Below, piece by piece: positions 50,711-59,900 of a stretch of 64,000 nucleotides of DNA (position 1 is the stretch's first letter; each line of letters starts with the position of its first letter). The notes below the pieces were generated by a model. The model saw only the letters and a list, made by a program, of their open reading frames with translations, ran no database searches and was not told the origin of the DNA. The translations under genes and the position numbers were made by a program. This stretch comes from Melioribacteraceae bacterium (GTDB lineage Bacteria; Bacteroidota; Ignavibacteria; Ignavibacteriales; Melioribacteraceae). The stretch covers positions 1 through 64,000 of the forward strand of contig JAEINS010000004.1 in assembly GCA_016342755.1 (NCBI GenBank), given 5' to 3'.

Positions 50711-51877
50711 TTAACCCTTTACTACTGCCAATGGTTTTAATTCAACTAAAATTTCTACAAGGTCATTCTGGTTTTTCATTACAATATCTATGTCTTTATA
50801 TGCTGTTGGTGCTTCGTCTAATTGCTTAACCGATTCTATACCGTGAATAATTCCCTGACTATTCATAAGTTCAATTTCGGCTTTCAGGTTCAATTTACGT
50901 TGCGCTTCTTTTCTTCCCATTGCGCGCCCCGCACCATGCGAACAGCTTTTAAACGATTCCGGATTTCCCAGTCCCTGAACAATATAAGATTTTGTTCCCA
51001 TTGAACCAGGTATTATTCCAATTTCATTTTCATAAGCCCTGGTTGCGCCTTTACGGTGGACTATTACATTCTGACCAAAATGTTTTTCCCTCGCGGCATA
51101 ATTATGGGCAATGTTTATCATATCGGCAAAAGTTACATTTGTTAATATTCCGGTGAAAATTTTTTTAACATTCTCCATCATCAGTTTTCTATTAGCAAAG
51201 GCAAATTCCACACAGTATTGCATTTCGTTAAAATATTGGTGTGCCTCATCTGTTTCAATCGGCAGGAATGCAAGCTGCCACTCTTTTGGAACCGTTGAAC
51301 TCCATTTTTTATTTAAGTTCACGGCAATCTTGTTATATTGTTCAGCTACTCTTTTGCCAATATTTCTGGAACCCGAATGAATCATTATCCAAATAAAACC
51401 ATCGTTGCCTTTCTGAATTTCAATAAAATGATTTCCGCCGCCTAAAGTACCTGCTTGGTGTAATGCTTTATCGTACTGTTCATTTACAACCGGCATTTCT
51501 TTTTTATCACTCTTAACAGGCAAAAGCTGCTCATTTTGCGCCTGCTTGTGCCAATTAAAACCTACCGGCACAATCCGCTTTATTTCATTAACAATTTTCT
51601 CCAAATTATTCCGGCTTATTTGGCTGTAATTGGTTTTTAACGCGCACATACCGCAGCCTATATCCACGCCAACAGCATTAGGCACAATTGTTTCGTCAGC
51701 TGCCAGAATTCCCCCGATAGGCATACCGTAACCCAAATGACTGTCAGGCATTATTGCAACGTGCTTAAATGTAAATGGAAGATTAGCTAAGTTTCTTGCC
51801 TGCTGCATTGCGGATTCTTCTATGTCATCCAGCCACAATTTAATTGGTTTCTTCTCTTCGCTAATTATTTTTTTCAT
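50711..51877 (-). CDS. rtcB: RtcB-type RNA ligase
   Basis: GTP- and Mn-dependent ligase that joins 2',3'-cyclic phosphate and 5'-OH RNA ends. Landmarks: MPDSHLGYGMPIGG near 43-56, VGVDIGCGM near 69-77 with a metal-binding Asp and Cys, GTLGGGNHFIE near 143-153, HSGSRNIG near 167-174 and SCSHGAGR near 311-318 with the guanylylated histidine in SHGAGR. At 388 aa it belongs to the shorter bacterial RtcB group (E. coli RtcB has 408 aa). AAGGA lies 8 nt upstream of the ATG. No archease or RtcA is encoded nearby. A house-keeping or RNA-repair role in stress is likely. Confidence 0.96.
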   Translation of the reverse strand: MKKIISEEKKPIKLWLDDIEESAMQQARNLANLPFTFKHVAIMPDSHLGYGMPIGGILAADETIVPNAVGVDIGCGMCALKTNYSQISRNNLEKIVNEIKRIVPVGFNWHKQAQNEQLLPVKSDKKEMPVVNEQYDKALHQAGTLGGGNHFIEIQKGNDGFIWIMIHSGSRNIGKRVAEQYNKIAVNLNKKWSSTVPKEWQLAFLPIETDEAHQYFNEMQYCVEFAFANRKLMMENVKKIFTGILTNVTFADMINIAHNYAAREKHFGQNVIVHRKGATRAYENEIGIIPGSMGTKSYIVQGLGNPESFKSCSHGAGRAMGRKEAQRKLNLKAEIELMNSQGIIHGIESVKQLDEAPTAYKDIDIVMKNQNDLVEILVELKPLAVVKG

Positions 51878-52023
51878 ATCAGCATTCCTTTGTGCCCGGT
51901 TAATTTGTATATATCAGGCAATTAATAAAGATGCTTATCAGAGGATAGAATGTTTTTAGCAAAACCGTTAATATATTTTGCGGGTTTATTATTTGCCAGT
52001 ACCTTATAATAAATAGAACTGAA

Positions 52024-52995
52024 TTAAAACGGCAGTTTCTCCAGATCAACATTTCCGCCAGATATAATTAAACCTACACGTTTACCCTTAAATTTTTCTT
52101 TGCTGTTCATAATTACAGCTAAAGGAACCGCTGAAGAAGGTTCAATTATAATTTTCATTCGTTCCCAAACCATGCGCATAGCTTTTTTTATTTCATCATC
52201 ATTAACGGTAATAATTTCATTAACATTTTCAGAAATTATTTTAAATGTTTTTTCAGAAAGCGATGTTAATAATCCGTCCGCAATAGTATTAGGTTTTACA
52301 GAAGGATAAATTTTGTTATCCCTGATTGATCTGAACGTATCGTCCGCACCCGAAGGTTCCGAACCAATAGTGATACAGTTCTCCGCAAAATATTTAACAC
52401 TTAAAGATGTTCCGCTTAAAAGTCCGCCGCCGCCAGCCGGAGCGGTAATAATGTCAAGATCAATTATTTCTTCAATCAGTTCTTTCGCGGCAGTTGCCTG
52501 CCCGGCTATAATTGTGTAGTTATCATAGGGATGAACAAACAAAGCTCCCGTTTTTTTTACAATTTCGCTTAAGGATGCTTCTCTTGCTTCAAGAGTTGGT
52601 TCGCAGAAAGTAATTTTAGCACCATAACCTTCAACAGCTTTTTTCTTAATTTCCGGAGCGGTTTTTGGCATAACAATATAAGCCTCAATGTTTTTAGTCC
52701 TGGCTGCTAAAGCCAATGCGGCAGCATGGTTCCCGGATGAGTGTGTTGCAACTCCACCTTTTAAATGTTCATCTTCAAGACTTAAAACAGAGTTTGATGC
52801 ACCTCTGAATTTAAATGCTCCGACTTTTTGAAAGTTTTCACACTTAAAAAATATTTCAGCCCCGGCAACGGAGTTTATGTATGAGGAAGTCATAACCGGT
52901 GTTTTATTGATAACAGTTTTAATTCGCTCGTGAGCTTCCGTTATATCTGCCTTTGTCGGAATTCGGTTTAGGAATATGTTATTATTTTCTGGCAT
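52024..52995 (-). CDS. Threonine/serine dehydratase-type PLP enzyme
   Basis: A fold type II PLP enzyme of 323 aa. The PLP lysine sits in FKCENFQKVGAFKFRGA near 49-65. SSGNHAAALALAAR near 85-98 is the substrate-carboxylate loop. PAGGGGLLSGTSLS near 186-199 is the phosphate-binding glycine loop, and ISGGNVDLEKL closes the protein. It lacks the C-terminal ACT domain of biosynthetic IlvA, so it is the catabolic threonine ammonia-lyase, serine racemase or hydroxyaspartate dehydratase type. Monocistronic; weak ribosome site. Exact substrate not decidable. Confidence 0.9.
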   Translation of the reverse strand: MPENNNIFLNRIPTKADITEAHERIKTVINKTPVMTSSYINSVAGAEIFFKCENFQKVGAFKFRGASNSVLSLEDEHLKGGVATHSSGNHAAALALAARTKNIEAYIVMPKTAPEIKKKAVEGYGAKITFCEPTLEAREASLSEIVKKTGALFVHPYDNYTIIAGQATAAKELIEEIIDLDIITAPAGGGGLLSGTSLSVKYFAENCITIGSEPSGADDTFRSIRDNKIYPSVKPNTIADGLLTSLSEKTFKIISENVNEIITVNDDEIKKAMRMVWERMKIIIEPSSAVPLAVIMNSKEKFKGKRVGLIISGGNVDLEKLPF

Positions 52996-53125
52996 AAAGT
53001 AATTTATAAAAATTGTTATGAAGTTTTAATTAATGGTTTTCCAGTTGTTCTAACAGCTTAAATGACAAACATACAGAGAAACAAATATGACTTCAAGTTT
53101 TCTTAAGACCAATGTGACATCAATT

Positions 53126-54859
53126 TCATTTCTCTTCTGTTTTATAAACAATTTTTCCACCGAGAATTGTGTAAATAATTTCTGTGTTTGGTATTCTCCA
53201 GTCGGCGCATTCTAAAAGATCTTCAGACAACACAACTATATCGGCTAACTTGCCAGCCTCTAAAGTTCCTTTTATATCTTCCTCAAACGATGCATAAGCT
53301 CCGTTGATTGTGTAAGCTCGTAAAGCTTCCAGTCTGGTCATTTTTTGCTGCGGATAAAATTCTCTGTCATCTTTTGTTCTTCTTGTTACCAAAGCGTAAA
53401 AGTTATTGATTGTATTTACGCTTTCTATTGGAGCATCAGTCCCGTTACAAATAATTGCACCGCTGTCTATTAAATCTCTCCATACATAAGCTCCTTTTTC
53501 CGCTCTATAACTTCCTAATCTATTAATAACATAAGGAGCATCCGATGTACAGTGAATGCCCTGCATAGAGGCAATTACACCATATTCACCAAACTTAGGA
53601 ATATCTCTTACAGAAAGATGCTGTGCGTGTTCAACTCTCCAGCGAAGATCAGTTTTATCAGGATGTTTATCAAAAGCGTTTTTGTAAATTCTAAGAACTT
53701 CTCTGTTTCCTTTATCGCCAATTGCGTGTGTGCATAACTGAAATCCGTTTTCTATTGCTATGTCGGCAGCTTTTTCCATTTCAGAAATTGGAGTTACAAG
53801 TTGTCCCCGATGTCCGGGAAGATCAGAATAATCCGCCATAAACAATGCACCGCGTGAACCAAGCGCGCCATCAATGTATTTTTTGATAGAATGTACACTC
53901 AGAAAATTATTTCCATAACCATAAATTTTGTAGCCCGAAATTTTTTCCGCGAGTTCTTTTGCATCTTCAATATATAACATTGTGTTTAAGCGGACTTGCA
54001 ACTGACTGCTGTCGGCAAGGCTTTTATAAAAATCAATATCATCAAAAGTGGAACCGGCATCAGTTACGGAAGTAATTCCATATTTATGGAACTCTTCATA
54101 TCCCAGTTTTAAGGCTTTTAATTTATCAGATTTAATAGCTTCGGGTGTGCGGCTATTTAAATACTCATTAAGTTTAGCTGTAATAAGTGTTTCGGCATTT
54201 TCTTCAAAAACTCCTGTTGCCTTTCCATCGGCATCACGGACAATTTTTCCACCTTCCGGCGATTTTGTAGAATCATCAATCCCGGCAAGTTCCATTGCTT
54301 TTGTGTTTACAAAAACCGCGTGTCCGCTTGCGTGAGTTAACATTACCGGATTGTAAGGAGTTGCTCTGCTTAGCTGTTCATGAATAGGATAACCTTCCAC
54401 ATTCGGATCGGGATTCGGATCCCATTTTTCCTGATGCCATCCTCTTCCAAGTATCCATTCGCCCGGTTTCGCTTTTTCCGAAGCTTCAAGAACCATTAAA
54501 ATTATCTCGTTCCAGTTAGTAGCTTTTTGAAGTTCCAGCTTCATTTTAGCCTGACCAACACCTTCGAAATGTAAATGTGCGTCATTAAAGCCCGGAATTA
54601 CAAACTTTCCCTTCAGATTAATTTTTTCTGTATTTTTACCAATTAGCTGTTTAATATTTTCACTGGTTCCAATTTTCCAGATAGTATCATTTTTTACAGC
54701 AATTGCTTCTGCAACGTAATCTGAGTCATTTAAAGTGACTATTTTACCATTGTAAAGAACTAAATCGGCCGATGCATTTTGTTCACCACAACTTGAAATA
54801 ATTAGTGATGATACTATTATAATAATTAAAAATGAAAGTTTGCTGAATTTAGAATTCAT
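53126..54859 (-). CDS. YtcJ-type amidohydrolase lipoprotein
   Basis: A 577-aa amidohydrolase-3 family (PF07969) protein. The lipobox IISSC places lipidated Cys24 at the end of the signal peptide, so it acts outside the cytoplasm. Metal and catalytic motifs: FNDAHLHFEGVG near 94-105, a lysine-containing KKYIDGALGSRGA segment near 325-337, CTHAIGDKGNRE near 373-384, RVEHAQHL near 405-412 and CNGTDAPIE near 473-481. Homologues hydrolyse N-acyl or cyclic amides of unknown identity. Monocistronic. Confidence 0.9.
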   Translation of the reverse strand: MNSKFSKLSFLIIIIVSSLIISSCGEQNASADLVLYNGKIVTLNDSDYVAEAIAVKNDTIWKIGTSENIKQLIGKNTEKINLKGKFVIPGFNDAHLHFEGVGQAKMKLELQKATNWNEIILMVLEASEKAKPGEWILGRGWHQEKWDPNPDPNVEGYPIHEQLSRATPYNPVMLTHASGHAVFVNTKAMELAGIDDSTKSPEGGKIVRDADGKATGVFEENAETLITAKLNEYLNSRTPEAIKSDKLKALKLGYEEFHKYGITSVTDAGSTFDDIDFYKSLADSSQLQVRLNTMLYIEDAKELAEKISGYKIYGYGNNFLSVHSIKKYIDGALGSRGALFMADYSDLPGHRGQLVTPISEMEKAADIAIENGFQLCTHAIGDKGNREVLRIYKNAFDKHPDKTDLRWRVEHAQHLSVRDIPKFGEYGVIASMQGIHCTSDAPYVINRLGSYRAEKGAYVWRDLIDSGAIICNGTDAPIESVNTINNFYALVTRRTKDDREFYPQQKMTRLEALRAYTINGAYASFEEDIKGTLEAGKLADIVVLSEDLLECADWRIPNTEIIYTILGGKIVYKTEEK

Positions 54860-55086
54860 GTGTGGATTCCCATTAATGAATGTAAAAACTTAATTATGCA
54901 AAATTAACAATTTAGAGAGATAATTGCTTGAATCAATAAGTGTTTTGTGCATAGATCTAATCTTGAGCCAATATTTCCACAATTCTACAAGTTCAGTGCA
55001 ACAACATCTGAATCTATTTGGAACAAAGGACAAAAACTATATGTTAAAGGTGTCATTTTTAAGAATTAAAGAAAGATGGAAGTAAG

Positions 55087-55938
55087 ATGAACTCAGTAAA
55101 AACCGTATTTTTAATGACTGCAATGATGGCTCTGTTTATTATTGTAGGCGGAGCATTAGGCGGTGAAAGCGGAATGATAATAGCGTTTGTAATTTCGCTG
55201 GCAATGAATTTTGGATCTTATTGGTTTTCGGATAAAGTAGTTTTGGCAATGTATCGTGCCCAGGAAATATCGTATCAGGAAGCACCGGAATTATTCGGGC
55301 TTATTGAACGGCTTGCCAATAAAGCAAATTTACCAATGCCTAAAGTATATATAGTAAATAATGAAACACCAAACGCGTTTGCAACCGGAAGAAATCCTAA
55401 TAATGCGGCAGTTGCCGTTACAACGGGAATTCTTAAAATACTTAACAATGAAGAATTGGAAGGTGTTTTAGCACACGAACTTGGACACATAAAAAACAGA
55501 GATATTTTAATAAGTACTATTACGGCTACTTTAGTCGGTACAATAACATTTTTAGCAAGAATGGCAGGATTTGCGGCTATGTTTGGCGGAAGAAATGATG
55601 ATGAAGAGGGTGACGGATTTTCTTCGTTAATTTTGTTAATACTTTCTCCAATTATAGCGGTTTTAATCCAAATGTCAATTTCCAGATCAAGGGAATATAT
55701 GGCCGATTCAACAGGTTCAGAGATTTCGGGTAAACCATTAATGCTTGCTTCGGCACTTGATAAACTGACTTACGGGAATGAGCAAATTCCTATGAATAAT
55801 GCCGATACAGCTTCGGCGCATATGTTTATTGTAAATCCTTTACATGGTAAATCTTTTATGGCAATGTTTTCAACTCATCCGCCAATTGAAAAAAGAATTG
55901 AAAGATTACGTGAAATTGCTGCTGGCAGAAGATTATAG
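55087..55938 (+). CDS. htpX: HtpX-type membrane zinc metalloprotease
   Basis: An M48-family inner-membrane protease of membrane protein quality control. Two N-terminal hydrophobic segments (about 7-25 and 28-48) are followed by PMPKVYIVNNETPNAFATGRNP, the catalytic HELGH in LAHELGHIKNRD near 137-148, two further transmembrane helices (about 155-175 and 190-208) and SREYMADSTGSEISG near 211-225, which supplies the third zinc ligand Glu. The HPPIEKRIERL ending is the family hallmark. At 283 aa it is standard. A GGAAG ribosome site is present. Monocistronic. Confidence 0.96.
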   Translation: MNSVKTVFLMTAMMALFIIVGGALGGESGMIIAFVISLAMNFGSYWFSDKVVLAMYRAQEISYQEAPELFGLIERLANKANLPMPKVYIVNNETPNAFATGRNPNNAAVAVTTGILKILNNEELEGVLAHELGHIKNRDILISTITATLVGTITFLARMAGFAAMFGGRNDDEEGDGFSSLILLILSPIIAVLIQMSISRSREYMADSTGSEISGKPLMLASALDKLTYGNEQIPMNNADTASAHMFIVNPLHGKSFMAMFSTHPPIEKRIERLREIAAGRRL

Positions 55939-56014
55939 AATATATTTAAAGGTTATTTTGAATTACTATATTTTTCCCATATTTTTCGTTATCAGTCAAT
56001 AATCTGGTAGATTA

Positions 56015-56608
56015 ATGAGAAAATACATCTGGTTGCCAATATATTTTTTATCTATCTGTTCAGTATTAAATGCTCAGGTTGAAAATAATTTTGACGGAAT
56101 ATACGGGTTAATAAAATCGGCTGCTGTAAACGCTTTGGAAAATGTTCATGAAAAATCAGAGATAAAGATAAACGCGGAATTTCCTGATGATTTTAGAGTA
56201 TTAAAAAACAGATTAATTGCTGATTTAGGCAGAGAATATAAAATAATTATTGATGATGAAAATTCGGTTAGCGAATTAAATTTTTCTGTCGGTAATGTAA
56301 ATGTAAATTATTCGGAACCATTTAGAGACGGGTTTTTAGGAAGTTTTATAACTGAGCGGAAGTTGCTTGTAGAAGGTGTTTTTTTTATAAAGGAGAATAA
56401 GCTGATTTCAAACTCCAATACATTTTTGCTAACTAAAACTGATACTTTAGAATATGATGATCTTTTAAGTTATGAGAACAATGCACTCGGTTTTACTAAG
56501 GGAAATCGTCCGGAAGAACCAATGTTCTCAACTTTACTTGAACCGGCAGTTGTAATGGGAACCGCAATTGTAACAGTTATTCTGTTTTTCACAGTAAGAA
56601 GTAACTAA
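56015..56608 (+). CDS. Exported hypothetical protein with C-terminal membrane helix
   Basis: A 197-aa protein. The signal peptide WLPIYFLSICSVLNAQ precedes a soluble domain of about 140 residues with alternating charged helix (SEIKINAEFPDDFRVLKNRL) and beta strands (ELNFSVGNVNVNY). A hydrophobic segment near the C-terminus (VVMGTAIVTVILFFTV) ends in a short basic tail, so the domain would be anchored in the inner membrane facing the periplasm. No family recognised. It lies 76 bp behind htpX and 89 bp before bamD and may be co-transcribed with bamD. Confidence 0.7.
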   Translation: MRKYIWLPIYFLSICSVLNAQVENNFDGIYGLIKSAAVNALENVHEKSEIKINAEFPDDFRVLKNRLIADLGREYKIIIDDENSVSELNFSVGNVNVNYSEPFRDGFLGSFITERKLLVEGVFFIKENKLISNSNTFLLTKTDTLEYDDLLSYENNALGFTKGNRPEEPMFSTLLEPAVVMGTAIVTVILFFTVRSN

Positions 56609-56697
56609 ATTTTTATACGCTTTTAATTTTATGCACCGAAGTAATTTTATTATCTTTACCTTTCGTTTTGAAATTTATTTGGAGAGTTATTATAAAT

Positions 56698-57453
56698 ATG
56701 AAAAAGATTTTTGTTAGTGTTTTAATGGTGTTTTCGATTGTGGCTTGTTCTTCTTCATTAGATACATCCGAAATGAGTATGGATGAACATTTTAATTACG
56801 CAAAGGGTTTATTTGATGATGAAGATTATCTTACAGCTTTAAATGAATTTCAGGCAATTTTATTACAGTATCCCGGAAGCGCGATAAACGATGATGCTCA
56901 GTATTATTTAGGTATGACTTACTTTGAAAGAGGCGAGTATATTTTAGCCGCTTATGAATATAGTAAATTGATAAGAGATATTCCCGCAAGTGAACATGTT
57001 CCTAAAGCACAATTTATGTTAGCTGAATCCTATTATCAGCTTTCGCCGCCTTATCAGTTAGATCAAAAATACTCTAAAAAAGCCATTGAAGAATTTCAGG
57101 CATTTATAGATTTTTTTCCGTCAAACGAAAAAGTAGACGAAGCTGATAAGAAGATTAATGAGCTTTATACAAAGCTTGCCGAAAAAGAATTTTCGAATGC
57201 TTACATCTATGAAAAGATGGAATATCTTTATGCGGCTCTAAAATATTACACAATGGTAGCTGAAACATATCATGATACTCAATTTGCCGAAGAAGCTCTT
57301 TATAAAAAAATTACAATTGAAGCTGTGAAAAAAATGGATGTTGAAGCTGCTAAGGATATAAAAAGGTTTTTAGAATTGTATCCGGAAAGTGAGTTTAGCA
57401 AAGAGATTTTAGATATAAAGGTATCAATAAATAATAATGAATCTAAAGACTAA
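56698..57453 (+). CDS. bamD: Outer-membrane assembly lipoprotein BamD
   Basis: A component of the BAM complex that inserts beta-barrel proteins into the outer membrane. A lipoprotein signal peptide ends in IVACSSS (Cys17). The 251-aa product consists of TPR-like helix pairs, including FDDEDYLTALNEFQAILLQYPGS, DDAQYYLGMTYFERGEYILAAYEYSKLI and KAIEEFQAFIDFFPSNEK, the usual five-repeat YfiO/BamD fold. I use the ATG at 56698; a TTG 30 nt upstream is not supported. First gene of a six-gene run in which every junction overlaps; the next gene starts 17 nt before its stop. Confidence 0.93.
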   Translation: MKKIFVSVLMVFSIVACSSSLDTSEMSMDEHFNYAKGLFDDEDYLTALNEFQAILLQYPGSAINDDAQYYLGMTYFERGEYILAAYEYSKLIRDIPASEHVPKAQFMLAESYYQLSPPYQLDQKYSKKAIEEFQAFIDFFPSNEKVDEADKKINELYTKLAEKEFSNAYIYEKMEYLYAALKYYTMVAETYHDTQFAEEALYKKITIEAVKKMDVEAAKDIKRFLELYPESEFSKEILDIKVSINNNESKD

Positions 57454-57913
57454 AACTGTTAAAGATTCAGTTATAACAATGACTGAATTGGTTTTGCCTC
57501 AGCATACAAATCAGCTGGGGAATTTACTTGGCGGACAGCTAATGCACTGGATTGATATTTGTGCCGCTATGGCTGCCGCTAAACATTCTGAAACAGTTTG
57601 TGTTACTGCTTCTGTTGATAATATAGATTTTCATAACGCGGTTCATTTAGGCGAAGTAATTACTCTTAAGGCTTCAGTTAACAGAACCTTTAGTTCATCG
57701 ATGGAAGTTGGCGTTAATGTTATATCAGAAAATTTCAAAGAAGGAAAAACTTCGCACACAAATAGTGCGTATTTAACTTTTGTTAAATTAAATGATGATA
57801 GGAAGCCGGAAAAAACTTTTGAGATAATACCGGAAACCGATGATGAAAAACGAAGGCATAAAGAGGCAATGCGCAGACGGAAGAACCGTCTTAAATCACT
57901 TCCTAAAAATTAG
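57437..57913 (+). CDS. Hotdog-fold acyl-CoA thioesterase (YciA/BFIT-like)
   Basis: Hydrolyses acyl-CoA thioesters. At 158 aa it has one hotdog domain, with LPQHTNQLGNLLGGQLMHWIDICAAMAAAKH (about 18-48) containing the catalytic N-x-x-G-x-x-x-G-G and Asp. VTASVDNIDFHNAVHLGEVITL near 56-77 is the central beta-strand. A highly basic tail (RRHKEAMRRRKNRLKSLPKN) follows and overlaps the next gene. Its start lies inside the bamD gene and its last 74 bp overlap the FG-GAP gene. Expected to be a soluble cytoplasmic enzyme. Confidence 0.9.
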   Translation: MNLKTKTVKDSVITMTELVLPQHTNQLGNLLGGQLMHWIDICAAMAAAKHSETVCVTASVDNIDFHNAVHLGEVITLKASVNRTFSSSMEVGVNVISENFKEGKTSHTNSAYLTFVKLNDDRKPEKTFEIIPETDDEKRRHKEAMRRRKNRLKSLPKN

Positions 57914-59900
57914 CATCCTTTTATTACTTATTTTTAGTTCACCCCAAGGGCAGATCTCAGTAAACGGGTTTTGCGGAGTTGATATATATAAAACCGATCC
58001 CGGAAATAACGGGATTTTTAGTTTCGATATTAATCAGGACGGAATTAAAGATTACATGCTTTTTGGCGCCGACGAAAAAAGGGTGACAATTCATTTTAGT
58101 AAAAACAAAGAAACGCTTGAAAACGGATTAACTAAGTTTTTTTATTATCCTATTACAGATATAACCAGATTCAAAAAACTGGATAACAAAGATCAGGCGC
58201 ATGTTTTTATCTCACGAAAAGAAATGCTTGCCGGACTAATTTCTTTCACCAAATATGGAACAATAAAATTATTAAATCAGTTTGAGTTTGAATCTTATCC
58301 GGGAAATGTTGTTGCGGAAGATATTGATAATGACGGCAAACTTGAAGTTCTGGTTTATGGCGAAGCGTTTGACGGTATCTCGGTTTTAAGAGAAAATAAA
58401 TATGTTTTAGAAGAAGATAAAATTTTCGAGAATCATCTTTTATCAAATTTGATTTTTACTGATCTGAATTTTGACGATAGTAATGATATTATTGCTTACG
58501 ATATTGTTAGCGAAAGTTTAGTAATGCTTTATAATGACGGTCTGGGAAATTTTGAATTAAAAAGAACAGTCCCGCTAAATGAACAACTTTTACATTTGAA
58601 ATTTGATAACATTAATAAAGACGATTATACCGATCTAATATATAGCACAAACTCCGGCTTTACAGTTATAGAAGGAGATTCAGTGTTTTCTTGCGGGCAG
58701 AAATATAAAATTCCGGTTTCAGACCCACCGTCAAAGTTTTTGTACAACGATTTTAATAATAACGGACAAAAAGATTTAGCATATATTAACCAGTCAAAAT
58801 CGGCTTTACGTTTTAATTTTTCAATTCAGGAAACCGCTGAAAATAATAATGAGCTGATTATCGATTGTCAGGCGGTTAACAATATTTATGATATAAAAAA
58901 ACAAGTATTTGTATTATCAGAAAAGGGTTTTCTATATAAATTTAAAAACATAAATGATGAAAAAGAGTTTAATCTTATTGCTGATGGAAATGTTAAAGAG
59001 ATAAAAGTAATTAACGATAAGAAGTTTACCTGTGTAGCTCTGCTCGAAAACAATCCTGATCGTTTAAAGTTGTTTTATACAAATTCTAAAAAACCTTTTT
59101 CTCACATAATTAATATTCCTTTATCGTTTCATTTTTCCGAGTTCAATTTTTATCAGACTAATTCTAAATTAAATTTCAATTGTTTTATATCTGATTCAAC
59201 TATTTATGAGGTTTGTGAATTTGATCTGAATAATTTAACCAGCAAAAATACAACGGGCTATACTGAATTTCCTATTGTTGATATTGCGGGAAATGATTTG
59301 CTAATGATGAATTCTGATACTCTGCTGCTAAATTTATCACAGTCTGATTCTGTTAGTATGGCTGATAGTAATGTGATAAAATCAAAGTTGATGAAAAAAG
59401 GTGAGTATGTTTCTCTAAGTTACTGGACTAAAAATGAGAATAAATTTTCTGTTCAGAATGTTGAGATAAAAAATGATACTCTGATGAAAAAAATAATTCA
59501 GTATGATTTTCATGAATTAGCCGCGGATAAAATAATTTTCCCAAGAAAAAATAATTTGATCTCAATTATTAAAAGTGATCAAAAGACGGCTATAATTGAT
59601 CTTGAAAGTGATCTGCTGTTTTTATCCGATTCAGAAATAACATTTCCATTTGAGTATGAATTAAACCGGGATAATGTAAGTATTCATAAAATTTCAGAAA
59701 AGGAAAAACTATTGTTTATAAGAGACCTTCAGTCAAATATTAATGAGGTAAAAATAAACGATGGTAAAATTGTTTCCGCGAAGATAATAGCGGAAAATGT
59801 GGATGATACCTGGGTCATAACGAATTTCCTAGAAAATAACTTATATATTATCTATTTTAGCCCCACTGAAAAGATTATAAAACTAAAGAAAGTAGAATGA
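57840..59900 (+). CDS. Exported FG-GAP/VCBS-repeat protein
   Basis: A 686-aa protein. An unusually long basic N-terminus (about 20 residues) precedes a hydrophobic signal core, KISILLLLIFSSPQGQ. The remainder shows repeated D-x-N/D-x-D-G calcium-loop blades, FDINQDGIKDYMLF near 44-57, EDIDNDGKLEVLVYG near 161-175, TDLNFDDSNDIIAYD near 201-215, DNINKDDYTDLIY near 252-264 and NDFNNNGQKDLAYI near 299-312, as in FG-GAP/integrin-like propellers. It overlaps the thioesterase gene by 74 nt and the metalloprotease gene by 4 nt (ATGA). The start is not certain; the signal core is too near the overlap for a later ATG. Function unknown. Confidence 0.75.
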   Translation: MMKNEGIKRQCADGRTVLNHFLKISILLLLIFSSPQGQISVNGFCGVDIYKTDPGNNGIFSFDINQDGIKDYMLFGADEKRVTIHFSKNKETLENGLTKFFYYPITDITRFKKLDNKDQAHVFISRKEMLAGLISFTKYGTIKLLNQFEFESYPGNVVAEDIDNDGKLEVLVYGEAFDGISVLRENKYVLEEDKIFENHLLSNLIFTDLNFDDSNDIIAYDIVSESLVMLYNDGLGNFELKRTVPLNEQLLHLKFDNINKDDYTDLIYSTNSGFTVIEGDSVFSCGQKYKIPVSDPPSKFLYNDFNNNGQKDLAYINQSKSALRFNFSIQETAENNNELIIDCQAVNNIYDIKKQVFVLSEKGFLYKFKNINDEKEFNLIADGNVKEIKVINDKKFTCVALLENNPDRLKLFYTNSKKPFSHIINIPLSFHFSEFNFYQTNSKLNFNCFISDSTIYEVCEFDLNNLTSKNTTGYTEFPIVDIAGNDLLMMNSDTLLLNLSQSDSVSMADSNVIKSKLMKKGEYVSLSYWTKNENKFSVQNVEIKNDTLMKKIIQYDFHELAADKIIFPRKNNLISIIKSDQKTAIIDLESDLLFLSDSEITFPFEYELNRDNVSIHKISEKEKLLFIRDLQSNINEVKINDGKIVSAKIIAENVDDTWVITNFLENNLYIIYFSPTEKIIKLKKVE

